Origin: Thalassococcus sp. S3
GTDB taxonomy: Bacteria; Pseudomonadota; Alphaproteobacteria; Rhodobacterales; Rhodobacteraceae
Reading direction: 5' to 3'
NCBI RefSeq assembly: GCF_004216475.1
Contig: NZ_CP022303.1
Location: 868,001 to 932,000, forward strand
DNA length: 64,000 nucleotides
Positions 17,227 through 26,187 of the stretch are shown piece by piece. Every line of letters starts with the position of its first letter. The first letter of the stretch is position 1. The notes below the pieces were generated by a model, which was given only the letters and a program-made list of their open reading frames with translations, searched no databases and was not told the DNA's origin. Both the position numbers and the translations under genes were made by a program.

Positions 17227-18756
17227 TCAAGAACTAGCAAAGGACTTGACCGTCATGATGGCACCGTCCAGCGCGTCGCCCTTTTCGTCTTGCAACCCGG
17301 CCTCGCGCAGGCGCGCCAGCCAGTCCGCACCATCATCGCGTGTCCTGAGAACCGGTACCATCGAGATAACCCGCCCAAATTTGGAATGTCCCCGGGCGTG
17401 TGTGTCCGAATACCCCTTGATCAGGCGTTGGCAGGCCAGCACCTCAACTGCCATATCATAGCTGTCGGGCAGGACATCCAAAGACAGGCGCATCAAGTCC
17501 GTAAGGTGCGCGGTTTCCACACGATGCCTCAGCAAGCGGCGGCGATAGGGCCGGACCATGCTCACCAGCCAAAGCATGCCAAACCCGCGGATCGTATCCG
17601 TACGAATGCGCCGGCCCTTGTTGATCAGCCGATCAAGTAGCTTGAACAGTTTGGGTCGCGCCTCGATGGCCGCGCCGAGGCGCGCTGGCAGGGTGCCACA
17701 CACCTCGGCCGCGCGCGGGTGAAAATACTCAGTGACATGGGCAATCTCATCGGCCTTGATTTGCTGTTCTCCACGCAGCCGCACGTCCCGGCTTTGACGC
17801 ACCTTCAAATCGGCCACGCGCGGCAGATCATCGTAACACATGGCGTTGGCCACGTATTTTGCCGCATTGATCGTGAGCTTTTTCGCCTCGACCGTGTCGT
17901 GATCGGCAAAGGTCTGGACGTGGTCCAGGTACTCTGTCCCATAGGCGATGTCTTGATAATCGACGGTTTTTTTCAAACCGGCCATCAACATCTCTTGGGC
18001 GGGTGCCGGAAATGTCTTGGCGCGTGTGACTAGCGCATCCCATTCGCGCATCAGCTTCGCCGGGCCTTTGGCTTTGATCGCCTTCCGTGCAGGCTCCTCT
18101 GGCGCGACGGCTTCATAGTTCAAAGCGCCGCGAAAGGCCGCAAGGCTTTGGTAAACGCCCCGGCCAGAGGCCTTGATGACCTCTTCAAACTCTTCCGGCG
18201 CGAAGGGCAGGGCGCCACTGCGCGCCAAGCCGCCAAAAAGGCTCGCGGAGATCATGGTGCCTGCCTCTGCCGCGATTTTCTCCATGTCAAAACAGATCGT
18301 GCGCAGCGCAGCCTTGGTGATCTCATCTGTGACAAGCGCGGAATCCGCCCGTCCGTCGCCCGGTTCCTCTTTCTCAGACACGGCCAGCACCCGATGGGTT
18401 GAGGCGATCAAAGTCGTGCGATCCGGGGTCACGAACCCGCGTAGCACTGCGCGACCAGCCTCCATCAATTCGGCGGCGATCAGTACGTCGAGATCACCTT
18501 GCGATGGGCTGAGCGCAAATACGGGCGACCGGCCCGTCTTTGGCGCCATCTCGACATAATAGATCGTGGCCCCGGTGCGCTGGGCAACGCCCGCGACAGA
18601 GGTCATCTGCACATCGTATCTGCATCGCGTGGCCAGGTCGGCAATCCAGTTGGTCAGCACCCCGCCACCCTGACCGCCCACCGCCAGCACCGCCAGCTTG
18701 ATAATCGTTTCGTCAATTGCGTCGGCTTGCGTGGGCTGAGCGCGGGCGAGGTTCAT
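17227..18756 (-). CDS. iorB: indolepyruvate-oxidoreductase beta-type subunit with long C-terminal extension
   Basis: 509 residues. The N-terminal domain (about 20-215) is the gamma-type domain of 2-oxoacid:ferredoxin oxidoreductases (VGGQGGGVLTNWIADLA). The remaining 290 residues form a helical extension (DUF6537-like by memory of the family), so the protein is more than twice the length of archaeal IorB. It overlaps iorA by ATGA. Together they oxidatively decarboxylate an aryl 2-oxoacid to the aryl-CoA. Classical substrate: indolepyruvate; in this context isatinate (2-aminophenylglyoxylate) is an attractive alternative. Confidence 0.87.
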   Translation of the reverse strand: MNLARAQPTQADAIDETIIKLAVLAVGGQGGGVLTNWIADLATRCRYDVQMTSVAGVAQRTGATIYYVEMAPKTGRSPVFALSPSQGDLDVLIAAELMEAGRAVLRGFVTPDRTTLIASTHRVLAVSEKEEPGDGRADSALVTDEITKAALRTICFDMEKIAAEAGTMISASLFGGLARSGALPFAPEEFEEVIKASGRGVYQSLAAFRGALNYEAVAPEEPARKAIKAKGPAKLMREWDALVTRAKTFPAPAQEMLMAGLKKTVDYQDIAYGTEYLDHVQTFADHDTVEAKKLTINAAKYVANAMCYDDLPRVADLKVRQSRDVRLRGEQQIKADEIAHVTEYFHPRAAEVCGTLPARLGAAIEARPKLFKLLDRLINKGRRIRTDTIRGFGMLWLVSMVRPYRRRLLRHRVETAHLTDLMRLSLDVLPDSYDMAVEVLACQRLIKGYSDTHARGHSKFGRVISMVPVLRTRDDGADWLARLREAGLQDEKGDALDGAIMTVKSFASS

Positions 18757-20909
18757 GGCGCGGTCTCTTCAAAGCGCAGGGTGCGCGCATCACGGCGGCA
18801 CTGCAGGGTGGTGATGACCTTTCGCCGCAGCTTGTCCCAAATGCGATCCGCGCGCGTCGGGTTCACGATAAGATCGGCCTGATAAAACGACGGGCAGAGC
18901 ACCGCGGCATCCGCAACTTCGCCGCAATTTCCGCAGCCGACACAGTTTTGGTCAATGCTGGCGACAGGATCATCGCGCAGGGGATCGTCCAGCGTCTTGA
19001 GGGAGAGGGACGGACATCCCGACAAACGGATACAAGCGTGGTCGCCCGTGCACACGTCCTCATCCACGCCAAAACGGCTGCGCACGACGCGTTTGCCATC
19101 CTTGATCGCCTTGGTGCGCGCAGGTTTTTCCCGGCGCTGTTTGTTCAGCATGCATTCCGACGATGCGATGATGACTTTCGGGCCTGTTTCCGGGGTCTCC
19201 AGAGCCTCTTTCAACGTGGCCTGCATCAGACCCACGTCATAAGTGCGATCAATCTGGCGGACCCATTTGGCCCCCATTCCTTCGACAGCGTCTTTGATCG
19301 GGTGATTGGTGGACTTCGTCTTGTTCTTTGCACGCGACGACAGAATGTCCTGCCCGCCTGTGGCGGCAGAATAGTAGTTGTCCACAATCACGATCACACC
19401 GTCATTGTCGTTGAACACCGCATTGCCGATAGAAGAGGTGAGGCCGTTGTGCCAAAACCCGCCATCCCCCAGGAATGAAATGGAGCGTCGCTTGGCGGTT
19501 TTGTCGTTGAACGCCGAAGCAGAGGCCGGCCCGAGCCCGTAGCCCATCGTCGTCGCCCCAAGGTTGAAGGGCGCGTTGATCGAAAAGAGGTGACACCCGA
19601 TGTCACTTGCGATGTGGTGTTCGCCAAGTTCCTGCTCGACCAGTTTGGTGGCGGCAAAGATAGGGCGTTCGGGGCATCCGATGCAAAAGCTGGGCGGGCG
19701 TCCTGGTACGGTTTTGCCCAGATCCGGTATGGGTACATATTCGGGTTTGTTAGGCGCGCGCGCGACAGGCGGCATCAGGTCGGCTGCATGCTCGGTCAGG
19801 AAGGTGGTCAACCCATCCAACATAACCTGACCCGTCAATTCGCCCGCTTCCGGGAACGGCCCTTTTCCCGAGATCTGGGTGGCCAGGTTCGCCTTGTGAA
19901 ACGCCGCCCGGACCTCTTGTTCGATATAATCGGGATGTCCCTCTTCTATGATCAGGAGGCTGTCTTTGCCCTTGGCAAAGTCTTGCAGCTCATCTGTCAC
20001 AAGGGGGTATGTGACATTCAGCACGTGAACCGGCACTTCTGTGTCGCCATGGATATTGGCGAGGCCGAGGCGCTGGAGCCCGCGAATGACACTGTTGTAA
20101 AGACCACCCTGACAGATGATCCCGACCCGTCCGTCTTGGGGTCCGAAGGTCTCGTTCAGCTTGTGATCCCGGATGTACTGCCGCGCGGCAGGAAGCCGTT
20201 TCGTGACCTTTTCCTGTTCATGCAAAAAGGAGGCAGGGGGCAGAACGATCCGGTTGAGATCGCGCTTTGGCGCCTCCAACGCGTCTTTGACCGTCACGGC
20301 GGGGCGCTGGTTGTCCTCCGCCGTAAACTCCCCCAGAAGGTGGCAGGATCTTATCCGCAATTGCAGCATGACGGGGCTGTTGGATGCTTCGGAGAGGCCA
20401 AAACCATCACCCACGGCCTTGACGATCGAGGGCAGGTTCGGTCTGGGGTCCAACAGCCAGATCTGGCTTTTCATCGCGAAGGCGTGGCTGCGCTCCTGCA
20501 TGATCGAAGACCCTTCGCCGTAGTCTTCGCCAAGGATCACAAGCGCGCCGCCTGTAACACCGCCAGATGCCAGATTGGCCAGGGCATCCGATGCCACGTT
20601 GGTGCCAACCGTGGATTTGAACGTGACCGCCCCACGGATGGGATAATGCACCGAAGCCGCGAGGGTTGCCGCAGCCGTCGCCTCGGAGGCGCTGGCCTCG
20701 AAATGCACGCCCATCTCGCTCAGAATATCCTGTGCGTCGGCCAGAACGTCCATCAAATGGCTGATCGGTGAGCCCTGATATCCGCCGACATACCCGACGC
20801 CATTTTCCAAAAGCGCCTTGGTAACGGCCAGAATACCTTCGCCGCGAAAGGTCTCTCCCGCACCCATTCGAAGCTTTTGCACTTCTTTCGCGAATGACCG
20901 CTCAGCCAT
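18753..20909 (-). CDS. iorA: indolepyruvate ferredoxin oxidoreductase alpha-type subunit
   Basis: 718 residues from the ATG at 20909, preceded by AGGAAGG; the frame extends upstream through the operator and that start is rejected. The N-terminal pyrimidine-binding domain is followed by the TPP pyrophosphate-binding domain (IGCHLFSINAP..., then SFLGDGGFWHNG giving GDG). The C-terminal ferredoxin-like part has cysteines in CTGDHACIRLSGCPS and CVGCGNC for 4Fe-4S clusters. It catalyses CoA- and TPP-dependent oxidative decarboxylation of aryl 2-oxoacids. It is the first gene of the iorAB unit, which has a MarR-type palindrome in its promoter. Confidence 0.92.
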   Translation of the reverse strand: MAERSFAKEVQKLRMGAGETFRGEGILAVTKALLENGVGYVGGYQGSPISHLMDVLADAQDILSEMGVHFEASASEATAAATLAASVHYPIRGAVTFKSTVGTNVASDALANLASGGVTGGALVILGEDYGEGSSIMQERSHAFAMKSQIWLLDPRPNLPSIVKAVGDGFGLSEASNSPVMLQLRIRSCHLLGEFTAEDNQRPAVTVKDALEAPKRDLNRIVLPPASFLHEQEKVTKRLPAARQYIRDHKLNETFGPQDGRVGIICQGGLYNSVIRGLQRLGLANIHGDTEVPVHVLNVTYPLVTDELQDFAKGKDSLLIIEEGHPDYIEQEVRAAFHKANLATQISGKGPFPEAGELTGQVMLDGLTTFLTEHAADLMPPVARAPNKPEYVPIPDLGKTVPGRPPSFCIGCPERPIFAATKLVEQELGEHHIASDIGCHLFSINAPFNLGATTMGYGLGPASASAFNDKTAKRRSISFLGDGGFWHNGLTSSIGNAVFNDNDGVIVIVDNYYSAATGGQDILSSRAKNKTKSTNHPIKDAVEGMGAKWVRQIDRTYDVGLMQATLKEALETPETGPKVIIASSECMLNKQRREKPARTKAIKDGKRVVRSRFGVDEDVCTGDHACIRLSGCPSLSLKTLDDPLRDDPVASIDQNCVGCGNCGEVADAAVLCPSFYQADLIVNPTRADRIWDKLRRKVITTLQCRRDARTLRFEETAP

Positions 20910-20926
20910 GATCCTTCCTCTCCCAT

Positions 20927-20946
20927 TTATATGAATTTTCATATAA
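20927..20946. promoter_or_regulatory. MarR-type operator, site 3 (iorAB)
   Basis: TTATATGAA-TT-TTCATATAA has perfect 9-base arms and the same ATGAA-N2-TTCAT geometry as sites 1 and 2. It lies 18 bases before the iorA start. On the minus strand TTGCGA followed after 17 bases by CATATA could be the promoter that spans it. Confidence 0.75.
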
Positions 20947-21077
20947 AAATTCGCAAGTGGAAGTCAACCAAACCGCGAGTAAGTCAGGACGTGCGGAGAG
21001 TTCTGTCTTGTCTTCGACCATCTCTGTCTCCTTTTTCTCAAAGGCGTGCGTGGGCGTGCGCTGAGTAAACAACATGT

Positions 21078-21872
21078 CTAGACCCAGGCCTGATACGGAT
21101 CGGGCAGCGGGATCGCAGAGAGCAGCTCCCGGGTGTAGGCCGCCTGCGGATTGTCAAAGAGGTCTGCGATGTCGGCGTCTTCCACGATCTTCCCCTGGTT
21201 GAGCACCAGGGCACGGGTGCAAAGACGCCGGATGACCGAAAGATCATGGCTGATGAAGGCAAGGGTCAAACCAAGATCGCGTACCAGATCCCCCAAGAGA
21301 TTGAGAACCTGCGCTTGAGATGACACATCCAACCCCGACACGATCTCATCCGCGAGAATGAAATCGGGACGCAGGGCAATGGCCCGCGCGATGCCGACGC
21401 GCTGCCGCTGACCGCCGGACAATTCATGGGGATAGCGCATCGCAAAATGCGCGGGCAGTCCGACCATATCCAGGGCCTCCGCCACACGCTTGGATATGTC
21501 TTCGAACCCGTGCAGTTTCAGTGGCCCGGCGATCAGACCATGGACCCGCCGACGCGGGTTGAGCGAAGACATCGGATCCTGAAAGATCATCTGAAACCGC
21601 CGCCGCATGGCCCTTAGATGCTCTTCTGGCAAGTGGGTGATATCCGTGCCGTCGAAGATGATCTGGCCGGCTGTCGGCTCCAGCAGGCGCAACATCGCGC
21701 GCCCCAAAGTGGATTTGCCCGAACCCGACGCCCCCACGATCCCCAACACCGCCCCTTTGGGCACCTGAAAACTCAGGCCTTTCAAGATCTCGACCCGAGG
21801 GGCCTTTCCCAGCAGCGGCTTATTCGCCAGATCCGGCAAGGACAATTCGAGGTTCGCGATGTCGTACATCAT
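21078..21872 (-). CDS. oligopeptide/dipeptide ABC transporter ATPase (DppF/OppF type)
   Basis: 264 residues. Walker A is GASGSGKST, the signature is [15 protein letters not shown], Walker B is FILADE with the switch His in ISHD. The C-terminal TRELLSAIPLPDP is typical of Opp/Dpp ATPases. The ATG at 21872 overlaps the upstream ATPase stop as ATGA. It is the last gene of a five-gene importer that adjoins an FAD oxidoreductase. Confidence 0.93.
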   Translation of the reverse strand: MMYDIANLELSLPDLANKPLLGKAPRVEILKGLSFQVPKGAVLGIVGASGSGKSTLGRAMLRLLEPTAGQIIFDGTDITHLPEEHLRAMRRRFQMIFQDPMSSLNPRRRVHGLIAGPLKLHGFEDISKRVAEALDMVGLPAHFAMRYPHELSGGQRQRVGIARAIALRPDFILADEIVSGLDVSSQAQVLNLLGDLVRDLGLTLAFISHDLSVIRRLCTRALVLNQGKIVEDADIADLFDNPQAAYTRELLSAIPLPDPYQAWV

Positions 21873-22738
21873 AGTCCGAACCTCTGATCGTGCTGACGAA
21901 CTTCCTGCTCAACCGTGTCGATGACGGACTGGGACACCGGGGTCAGATTGACCTCCGGATCGGTGTAGGTCGGCGTCGCCGCCAAAAGCGCGCGGGAGTA
22001 GGGATGAATGGGCCGCATGAAGAAGCGCGCCATTCGAGCATGCTCCACAACCTTTCCGGCATAGAGAACGGACAGCGTGTCGCAAACCTTGGACACGACG
22101 CCCAGATCATGGGTGACAAACAGCAGGGCCGTTCCATGACGCTCCTGCATTTCAGCGATCAGTTTCAGGATCTGTTTCTGAACCGTGACATCCAAAGCCG
22201 TTGTCGGTTCATCCGCGATAATCAGCTTTGGCTCTGCAGCAAAGGCGGATGCGATCAGAATGCGCTGACGCATCCCACCGGACAGCTCATGCGGATAGCT
22301 GCGCATCACCCGATCAACATGCGGGATATGAACCTCGTCGAGCAAAGCGCGGGCGCGTGTCTCAGCCTCGATACGCGGCCAACCCAGTATATCGACAAGC
22401 CGTTTTGTGATTTGCGGCCCAACCCGTTTCGATGGATTGAGCGCCGTCAACGGGTCCTGCGGGATCAGGGCTGCTGCTGTCCCGATCCGTTTGCGGCGCT
22501 CTTTTTTAGGCAGGGTCAGCAGGTCAACACCGTCCAAGAGAACCTCGCCCGCCGTTACCTCAAGCGAGCGGGTTAATATGCCCAGGACCGCCTTGCCGAT
22601 CATGGACTTGCCGGCCCCTGACTCGCCCACCAATCCATGGACCTGCCCGGCCGATATATCGAACGACACGGAGCGCAGGATCACGGGCCCGCGCGAGAGC
22701 CGGACAGTCAGGTTACGAATGGAGAGATAGGGGTTCAT
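21869..22738 (-). CDS. oligopeptide/dipeptide ABC transporter ATPase (DppD/OppD type)
   Basis: 289 residues from the ATG at 22738 (MNPYLSIRNLTV), which overlaps the permease stop as ATGA; the 187-codon upstream extension is an out-of-frame reading of the permease gene. Walker A GESGAGKSM, signature LSGGMRQRILIASAF, Walker [13 protein letters not shown]. The downstream HPYSRALLAATP motif is typical of the DppD/OppD class. Confidence 0.93.
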   Translation of the reverse strand: MNPYLSIRNLTVRLSRGPVILRSVSFDISAGQVHGLVGESGAGKSMIGKAVLGILTRSLEVTAGEVLLDGVDLLTLPKKERRKRIGTAAALIPQDPLTALNPSKRVGPQITKRLVDILGWPRIEAETRARALLDEVHIPHVDRVMRSYPHELSGGMRQRILIASAFAAEPKLIIADEPTTALDVTVQKQILKLIAEMQERHGTALLFVTHDLGVVSKVCDTLSVLYAGKVVEHARMARFFMRPIHPYSRALLAATPTYTDPEVNLTPVSQSVIDTVEQEVRQHDQRFGL

Positions 22739-23586
22739 CTCAGCACCGGATCGAAGCGGTCTTTCAACCCTTCGCCCAATTGGGAGAAGCTGAGAACCGT
22801 CAGGAACAGCGCAATCAGCGGGAAGACCAGAACCCACCAGGCCTGATGGATTGCCGTGCGACCTTCGGCGATCATGCCGCCCCAAGTTGGGCTGTCGGTC
22901 GAGATGGAGAGGTTCACAAAGGACAAGATCGCCTCGACAATCACGGCGATGCCCATTTCCAACGTTAAAAGGGCCACCATAGTTGGCAGCACGTTGGGCA
23001 AGATTTCCGTCAGAGCCGTGTTTAAGCGGGGCCGTCCGGCGATCTGGGCACTGGCGACATAATCCATCGCCCCTTGGGACAGCGCCTCGGCCCGGATCAC
23101 TCGCGCAAAGCGGGTCCAGTCGATGACAATGATCGCAATGATGATCGACATCAGGCCCGGCCCCAGAACAGCGATAAGAAGGATGGCAAACAACACAGGC
23201 GGAAAGGCCATCCAGATATCGACGATGCGGCTGATGACGGTGTCCATCCAGCCCCGATAAAAGCCCGCCAAAAGGCCCAGCGTTGTTCCGATCAGGCAAG
23301 TGCAGATCCCCGCGATAAGCGCCACGACCAGCGCAACACGTGCCCCGTGCATCATCCGGGACAGCACATCGCGGCCCAGGGAATCGGTGCCCAGCACATA
23401 TCCCGGCTCTGTTCCGTCCATCCAGAACGGGGGGAGGCGCCCCAGAAACAAATCTTGCGCCAAGGGGTCATGCGGCGCGATCCAGGGCGCAAAAACCGCC
23501 ACTAGACAGAGCACGGTGAGCCAGCCGCCCGAAAGCCACAGCCGAACACCCAGGGGTCGTCTGACCGCCGCGCGCGCATCACGCAT
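22735..23586 (-). CDS. ABC transporter permease (DppC type)
   Basis: 283 residues with six or so membrane segments. The LGTDSLGRDVLSRMMHGARV block near the N-terminus and the EAA-like loop (RAEALSQGAMDYVASAQIAG) mark a DppC-type permease. It overlaps dppB-like and dppD-like genes. Confidence 0.92.
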   Translation of the reverse strand: MRDARAAVRRPLGVRLWLSGGWLTVLCLVAVFAPWIAPHDPLAQDLFLGRLPPFWMDGTEPGYVLGTDSLGRDVLSRMMHGARVALVVALIAGICTCLIGTTLGLLAGFYRGWMDTVISRIVDIWMAFPPVLFAILLIAVLGPGLMSIIIAIIVIDWTRFARVIRAEALSQGAMDYVASAQIAGRPRLNTALTEILPNVLPTMVALLTLEMGIAVIVEAILSFVNLSISTDSPTWGGMIAEGRTAIHQAWWVLVFPLIALFLTVLSFSQLGEGLKDRFDPVLR

Positions 23587-24583
23587 GGCGCAGCCTTGGG
23601 TTCAGAACGACATAAAGCATGTCGACGGCTAGATTGATCAGCGTAAAGATCAGGGCGAAGAGGATGACGATGCCCTGGATCAGTGGGAGGTCCCGGTTGA
23701 TCACGGCGTCGATGGCCATGTTCCCCAAGCCTTCGTAGCTGAAAAGGCGTTCAACGATGACCGTTCCACCGATCAGGAAGGTGAACTGAACCCCGACCAA
23801 GGTGAGCGTCGGCAAGACAGCGTTGGGCAATGCCTCCTTCAAGATCACGTGGTTTTCGCCGTAGCCCTTGGTGCGCGCCAAAGTGACGTAATCAAGGTGC
23901 ATCGTCTCCTTCAACGATTGCTTCAAAAGCTGCGCGATGATGGCCGCAAACGGGATTGCAAGGGCCAGGGCGGGCATGAAGGAATGAGACAGGATGTTAC
24001 TGACCACATCCAGCCTGCCGCGCAGCAGCGCCTCGATCAGGAAGAAGTTGGTGGCAAAGTCGATATCTAGTGAGGGCGATATCCGACCCGAGATTTTGAA
24101 GACTGGCCACAGCACCCCGAAGAGCAGGATCAAGACCAATCCCCATAGGAAGTCCGGGATCGACAAGGCCATGCCGGATGTCACGTCCACCGCCGCTTCG
24201 GTTTTGGTGTTGCGATACCTTGTGCCGACCAATGCCATCGTGGCGCCCATGACCAAAGCGATCACCAAAGCCACCGTTGCCAGCTCTAACGTGGCGGGCA
24301 AACGCCCCAGGACCAAACCTGCCACCGGTTGACGCAAGGAAATGGAGGTCCCGAAATCGCCTTGCAGCACGCCCTGAACCCAGATCAGGAATTGCTGAAA
24401 GATCGACTTGTCAAAGCCATAAAGGGCTTGCAGGCGCGCGATATCCGCCTCGGTCGCGCCGGGGGGCAGCATCATCGCAATCGGGTTGCCCGGAACAACG
24501 CGGATCACCACGAAGACGATAACGGCCACTCCGAAGAGGGTGATGGCCGTTGTCAAAAGACGGGTAAAGATCTTGCGCAGCAT
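23579..24583 (-). CDS. ABC transporter permease (DppB type)
   Basis: 334 residues. N-terminal segment followed by VIRVVPGNPIAMMLPPGA and LYGFDKSIFQQFLIW, characteristic of DppB permeases, and an EAA loop near TLARTKGYGENHVILKEALP. It overlaps the DppC-type gene by 8 bases. Confidence 0.92.
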   Translation of the reverse strand: MLRKIFTRLLTTAITLFGVAVIVFVVIRVVPGNPIAMMLPPGATEADIARLQALYGFDKSIFQQFLIWVQGVLQGDFGTSISLRQPVAGLVLGRLPATLELATVALVIALVMGATMALVGTRYRNTKTEAAVDVTSGMALSIPDFLWGLVLILLFGVLWPVFKISGRISPSLDIDFATNFFLIEALLRGRLDVVSNILSHSFMPALALAIPFAAIIAQLLKQSLKETMHLDYVTLARTKGYGENHVILKEALPNAVLPTLTLVGVQFTFLIGGTVIVERLFSYEGLGNMAIDAVINRDLPLIQGIVILFALIFTLINLAVDMLYVVLNPRLRHA

Positions 24584-24604
24584 CTAAAGCGTGTCTTTCG
24601 AAAG

Positions 24605-24632
24605 AGGCAGGGCACTCGCGGGCACCCCGCCT
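24605..24632 (-). terminator. imperfect stem-loop between binding-protein and permease genes
   Basis: The 60-base gap holds AGGC-x-GGG ... CCC-x-GCCT arms around 12 bases, followed on the minus strand by the 12-base palindrome TCTTTCGAAAGA (24594-24605). The position just after a binding-protein gene suits a partial terminator or mRNA stabiliser. Weak by eye. Confidence 0.3.
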
Positions 24633-24643
24633 GTTCGCCTGTT

Positions 24644-26167
24644 CTAGGCGCGCGTCATCAGATGTGGCAGTAACGCACCGGAACGATGCGGCGTCACCCT
24701 CACGCCCGTCGCATGCAGGATCGGCTGCACATATTGCAGCAGCGGGATCACCTCGGCATTTTCCGCGATGTGGCGGTCGACGGCCTTCCAGCCCTCGATC
24801 CGCTTTGACTCATCAGCCTCGGCCCAAAGCGGCAGGATCTTGTTGAACGTGTCCTCGCCATCCCAAACCGAATGTGGCGACGGTCCGAACATCGCAAACC
24901 CGGTTGACGTGGAGGGGTCGCCAACGGAATTGCCCCAGTTATAGAAGGCAGCGGGTGCCAGTTGGTCGGCCGCGCGCAACTCGAAGTGTTTGGCGATCTC
25001 ATAGACCTCGATCTCGGCCTCGATGCCAACGCGGCGCCAAAGGCCGACAATCGCCTGGATCATTTCAAAATCCTTGGGTTTGAACCCGCGCGTGGACTGG
25101 ATCTTGAATTTGACCGGGTTGTCGGGCCCGTAGCCACTTTCGGCCAGCAAAGATTTGGCCAACTCCGGATCGTACGGAACCTCGATACTGGGATCGAAGG
25201 CGACATAGTCCGGCGTTTGAAGCGTGTCGATGGCAATGCCGTAGCCTGAGAGCAGACGGTCGATGATCGTCTGTTTGTCGATCGCATGCGCCGCGGCCTT
25301 ACGCACATTCGGGTCGGTCATGACGTCGATGTCGTTCAGGAAGATCATCCCGATATCCGAGATGGGGGAGGCTGTGCCCTCGATCCCGTCTTTCGCTTTC
25401 AGGCGATCAAATTCCTCGTAGGGCACCTCCAAAGTCACGTGAGAATTGCCGGATTCCACTTCAGCAACGCGGGAGGCGGCGTCGGTGACGAATTTGATCG
25501 TAACCGTCTTAAACTCAGGCGCACCGCCCCAGTAATTCTGGTTCGCTTTCAGGCGGACAAAAGCGTTCCGCTCGAATTTCTCGACCATGTACGGACCGGA
25601 CCCAATCGGGGCGGCCTCGAACCCTTCGGCGCCAACCTCTTCATAATATTTCTTGGGCAGGACATAGCCGGTCAGGAATGACATCCACTTGAAGAATGTC
25701 GGCTCAAACTCGGGCATATCCGCGGTGACGCGATTGCCGTCATGCTGGATATTGGTGATCTTGCCCCAGATGAACTGGATCGGAGAACCCGTGTCCGGGT
25801 CAGCAACCCGAGCCAGCGACCAAGCGATGTCTTCGGCGGTCAGCGGATCGCCATTGTGCCAGGTGACCCCCTCCCGCACATCCATCCAGATTGCCGAATT
25901 GTCCTCGTTCCAACCGTAGTCGGTGATGATGCCCGAGCCGAAGGTCAGGTCAGGATTTTGCGGAATGAAGTTGTCAAATACGGATTGGTAATACCCTTGC
26001 AACGTTGGATTGACCGCCGAAAGCCCCACCGTCGGGTTCCAGCTGGGCAAGGTGACGTTATAGGCAATCACCAGTTCGTCTATGGCAGCAAAAGTCGGTG
26101 TTCCGAATGTCGCCAGCGTGATCGCGGCCCCCGTGGATCGCAACATCCCTCGTCTTGATAATTTCAT
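24644..26167 (-). CDS. ABC transporter substrate-binding protein (SBP_bac_5 family)
   Basis: 507 residues from the ATG at 26167 (AGGGGAGA upstream). The N-terminus MKLSRRGMLRSTGAAITL has a twin-arginine motif followed by a hydrophobic stretch, so export by Tat is likely. The body has the family sequence VREGVTWHNGDPLTAEDIAWS. It binds a peptide or other bulky solute for the permease pair downstream. It follows the FAD oxidoreductase gene by 20 bases, order on the strand: oxidoreductase overlapping downstream, then importer, which suggests the importer brings in the oxidoreductase substrate. Confidence 0.92.
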   Translation of the reverse strand: MKLSRRGMLRSTGAAITLATFGTPTFAAIDELVIAYNVTLPSWNPTVGLSAVNPTLQGYYQSVFDNFIPQNPDLTFGSGIITDYGWNEDNSAIWMDVREGVTWHNGDPLTAEDIAWSLARVADPDTGSPIQFIWGKITNIQHDGNRVTADMPEFEPTFFKWMSFLTGYVLPKKYYEEVGAEGFEAAPIGSGPYMVEKFERNAFVRLKANQNYWGGAPEFKTVTIKFVTDAASRVAEVESGNSHVTLEVPYEEFDRLKAKDGIEGTASPISDIGMIFLNDIDVMTDPNVRKAAAHAIDKQTIIDRLLSGYGIAIDTLQTPDYVAFDPSIEVPYDPELAKSLLAESGYGPDNPVKFKIQSTRGFKPKDFEMIQAIVGLWRRVGIEAEIEVYEIAKHFELRAADQLAPAAFYNWGNSVGDPSTSTGFAMFGPSPHSVWDGEDTFNKILPLWAEADESKRIEGWKAVDRHIAENAEVIPLLQYVQPILHATGVRVTPHRSGALLPHLMTRA

Positions 26168-26187
26168 GGCAGTCTCCCCTGTTAAGT

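Noticed and set aside
19590..20771. 393-codon open frame antisense to iorA
   Set aside because: High-GC shadow frame; the iorA protein matches its family over this whole stretch.
22739..23299. 187-codon N-terminal extension of the DppD-type ATPase
   Set aside because: It is an out-of-frame reading of the permease gene; the ATGA junction at 22735-22738 gives the start.
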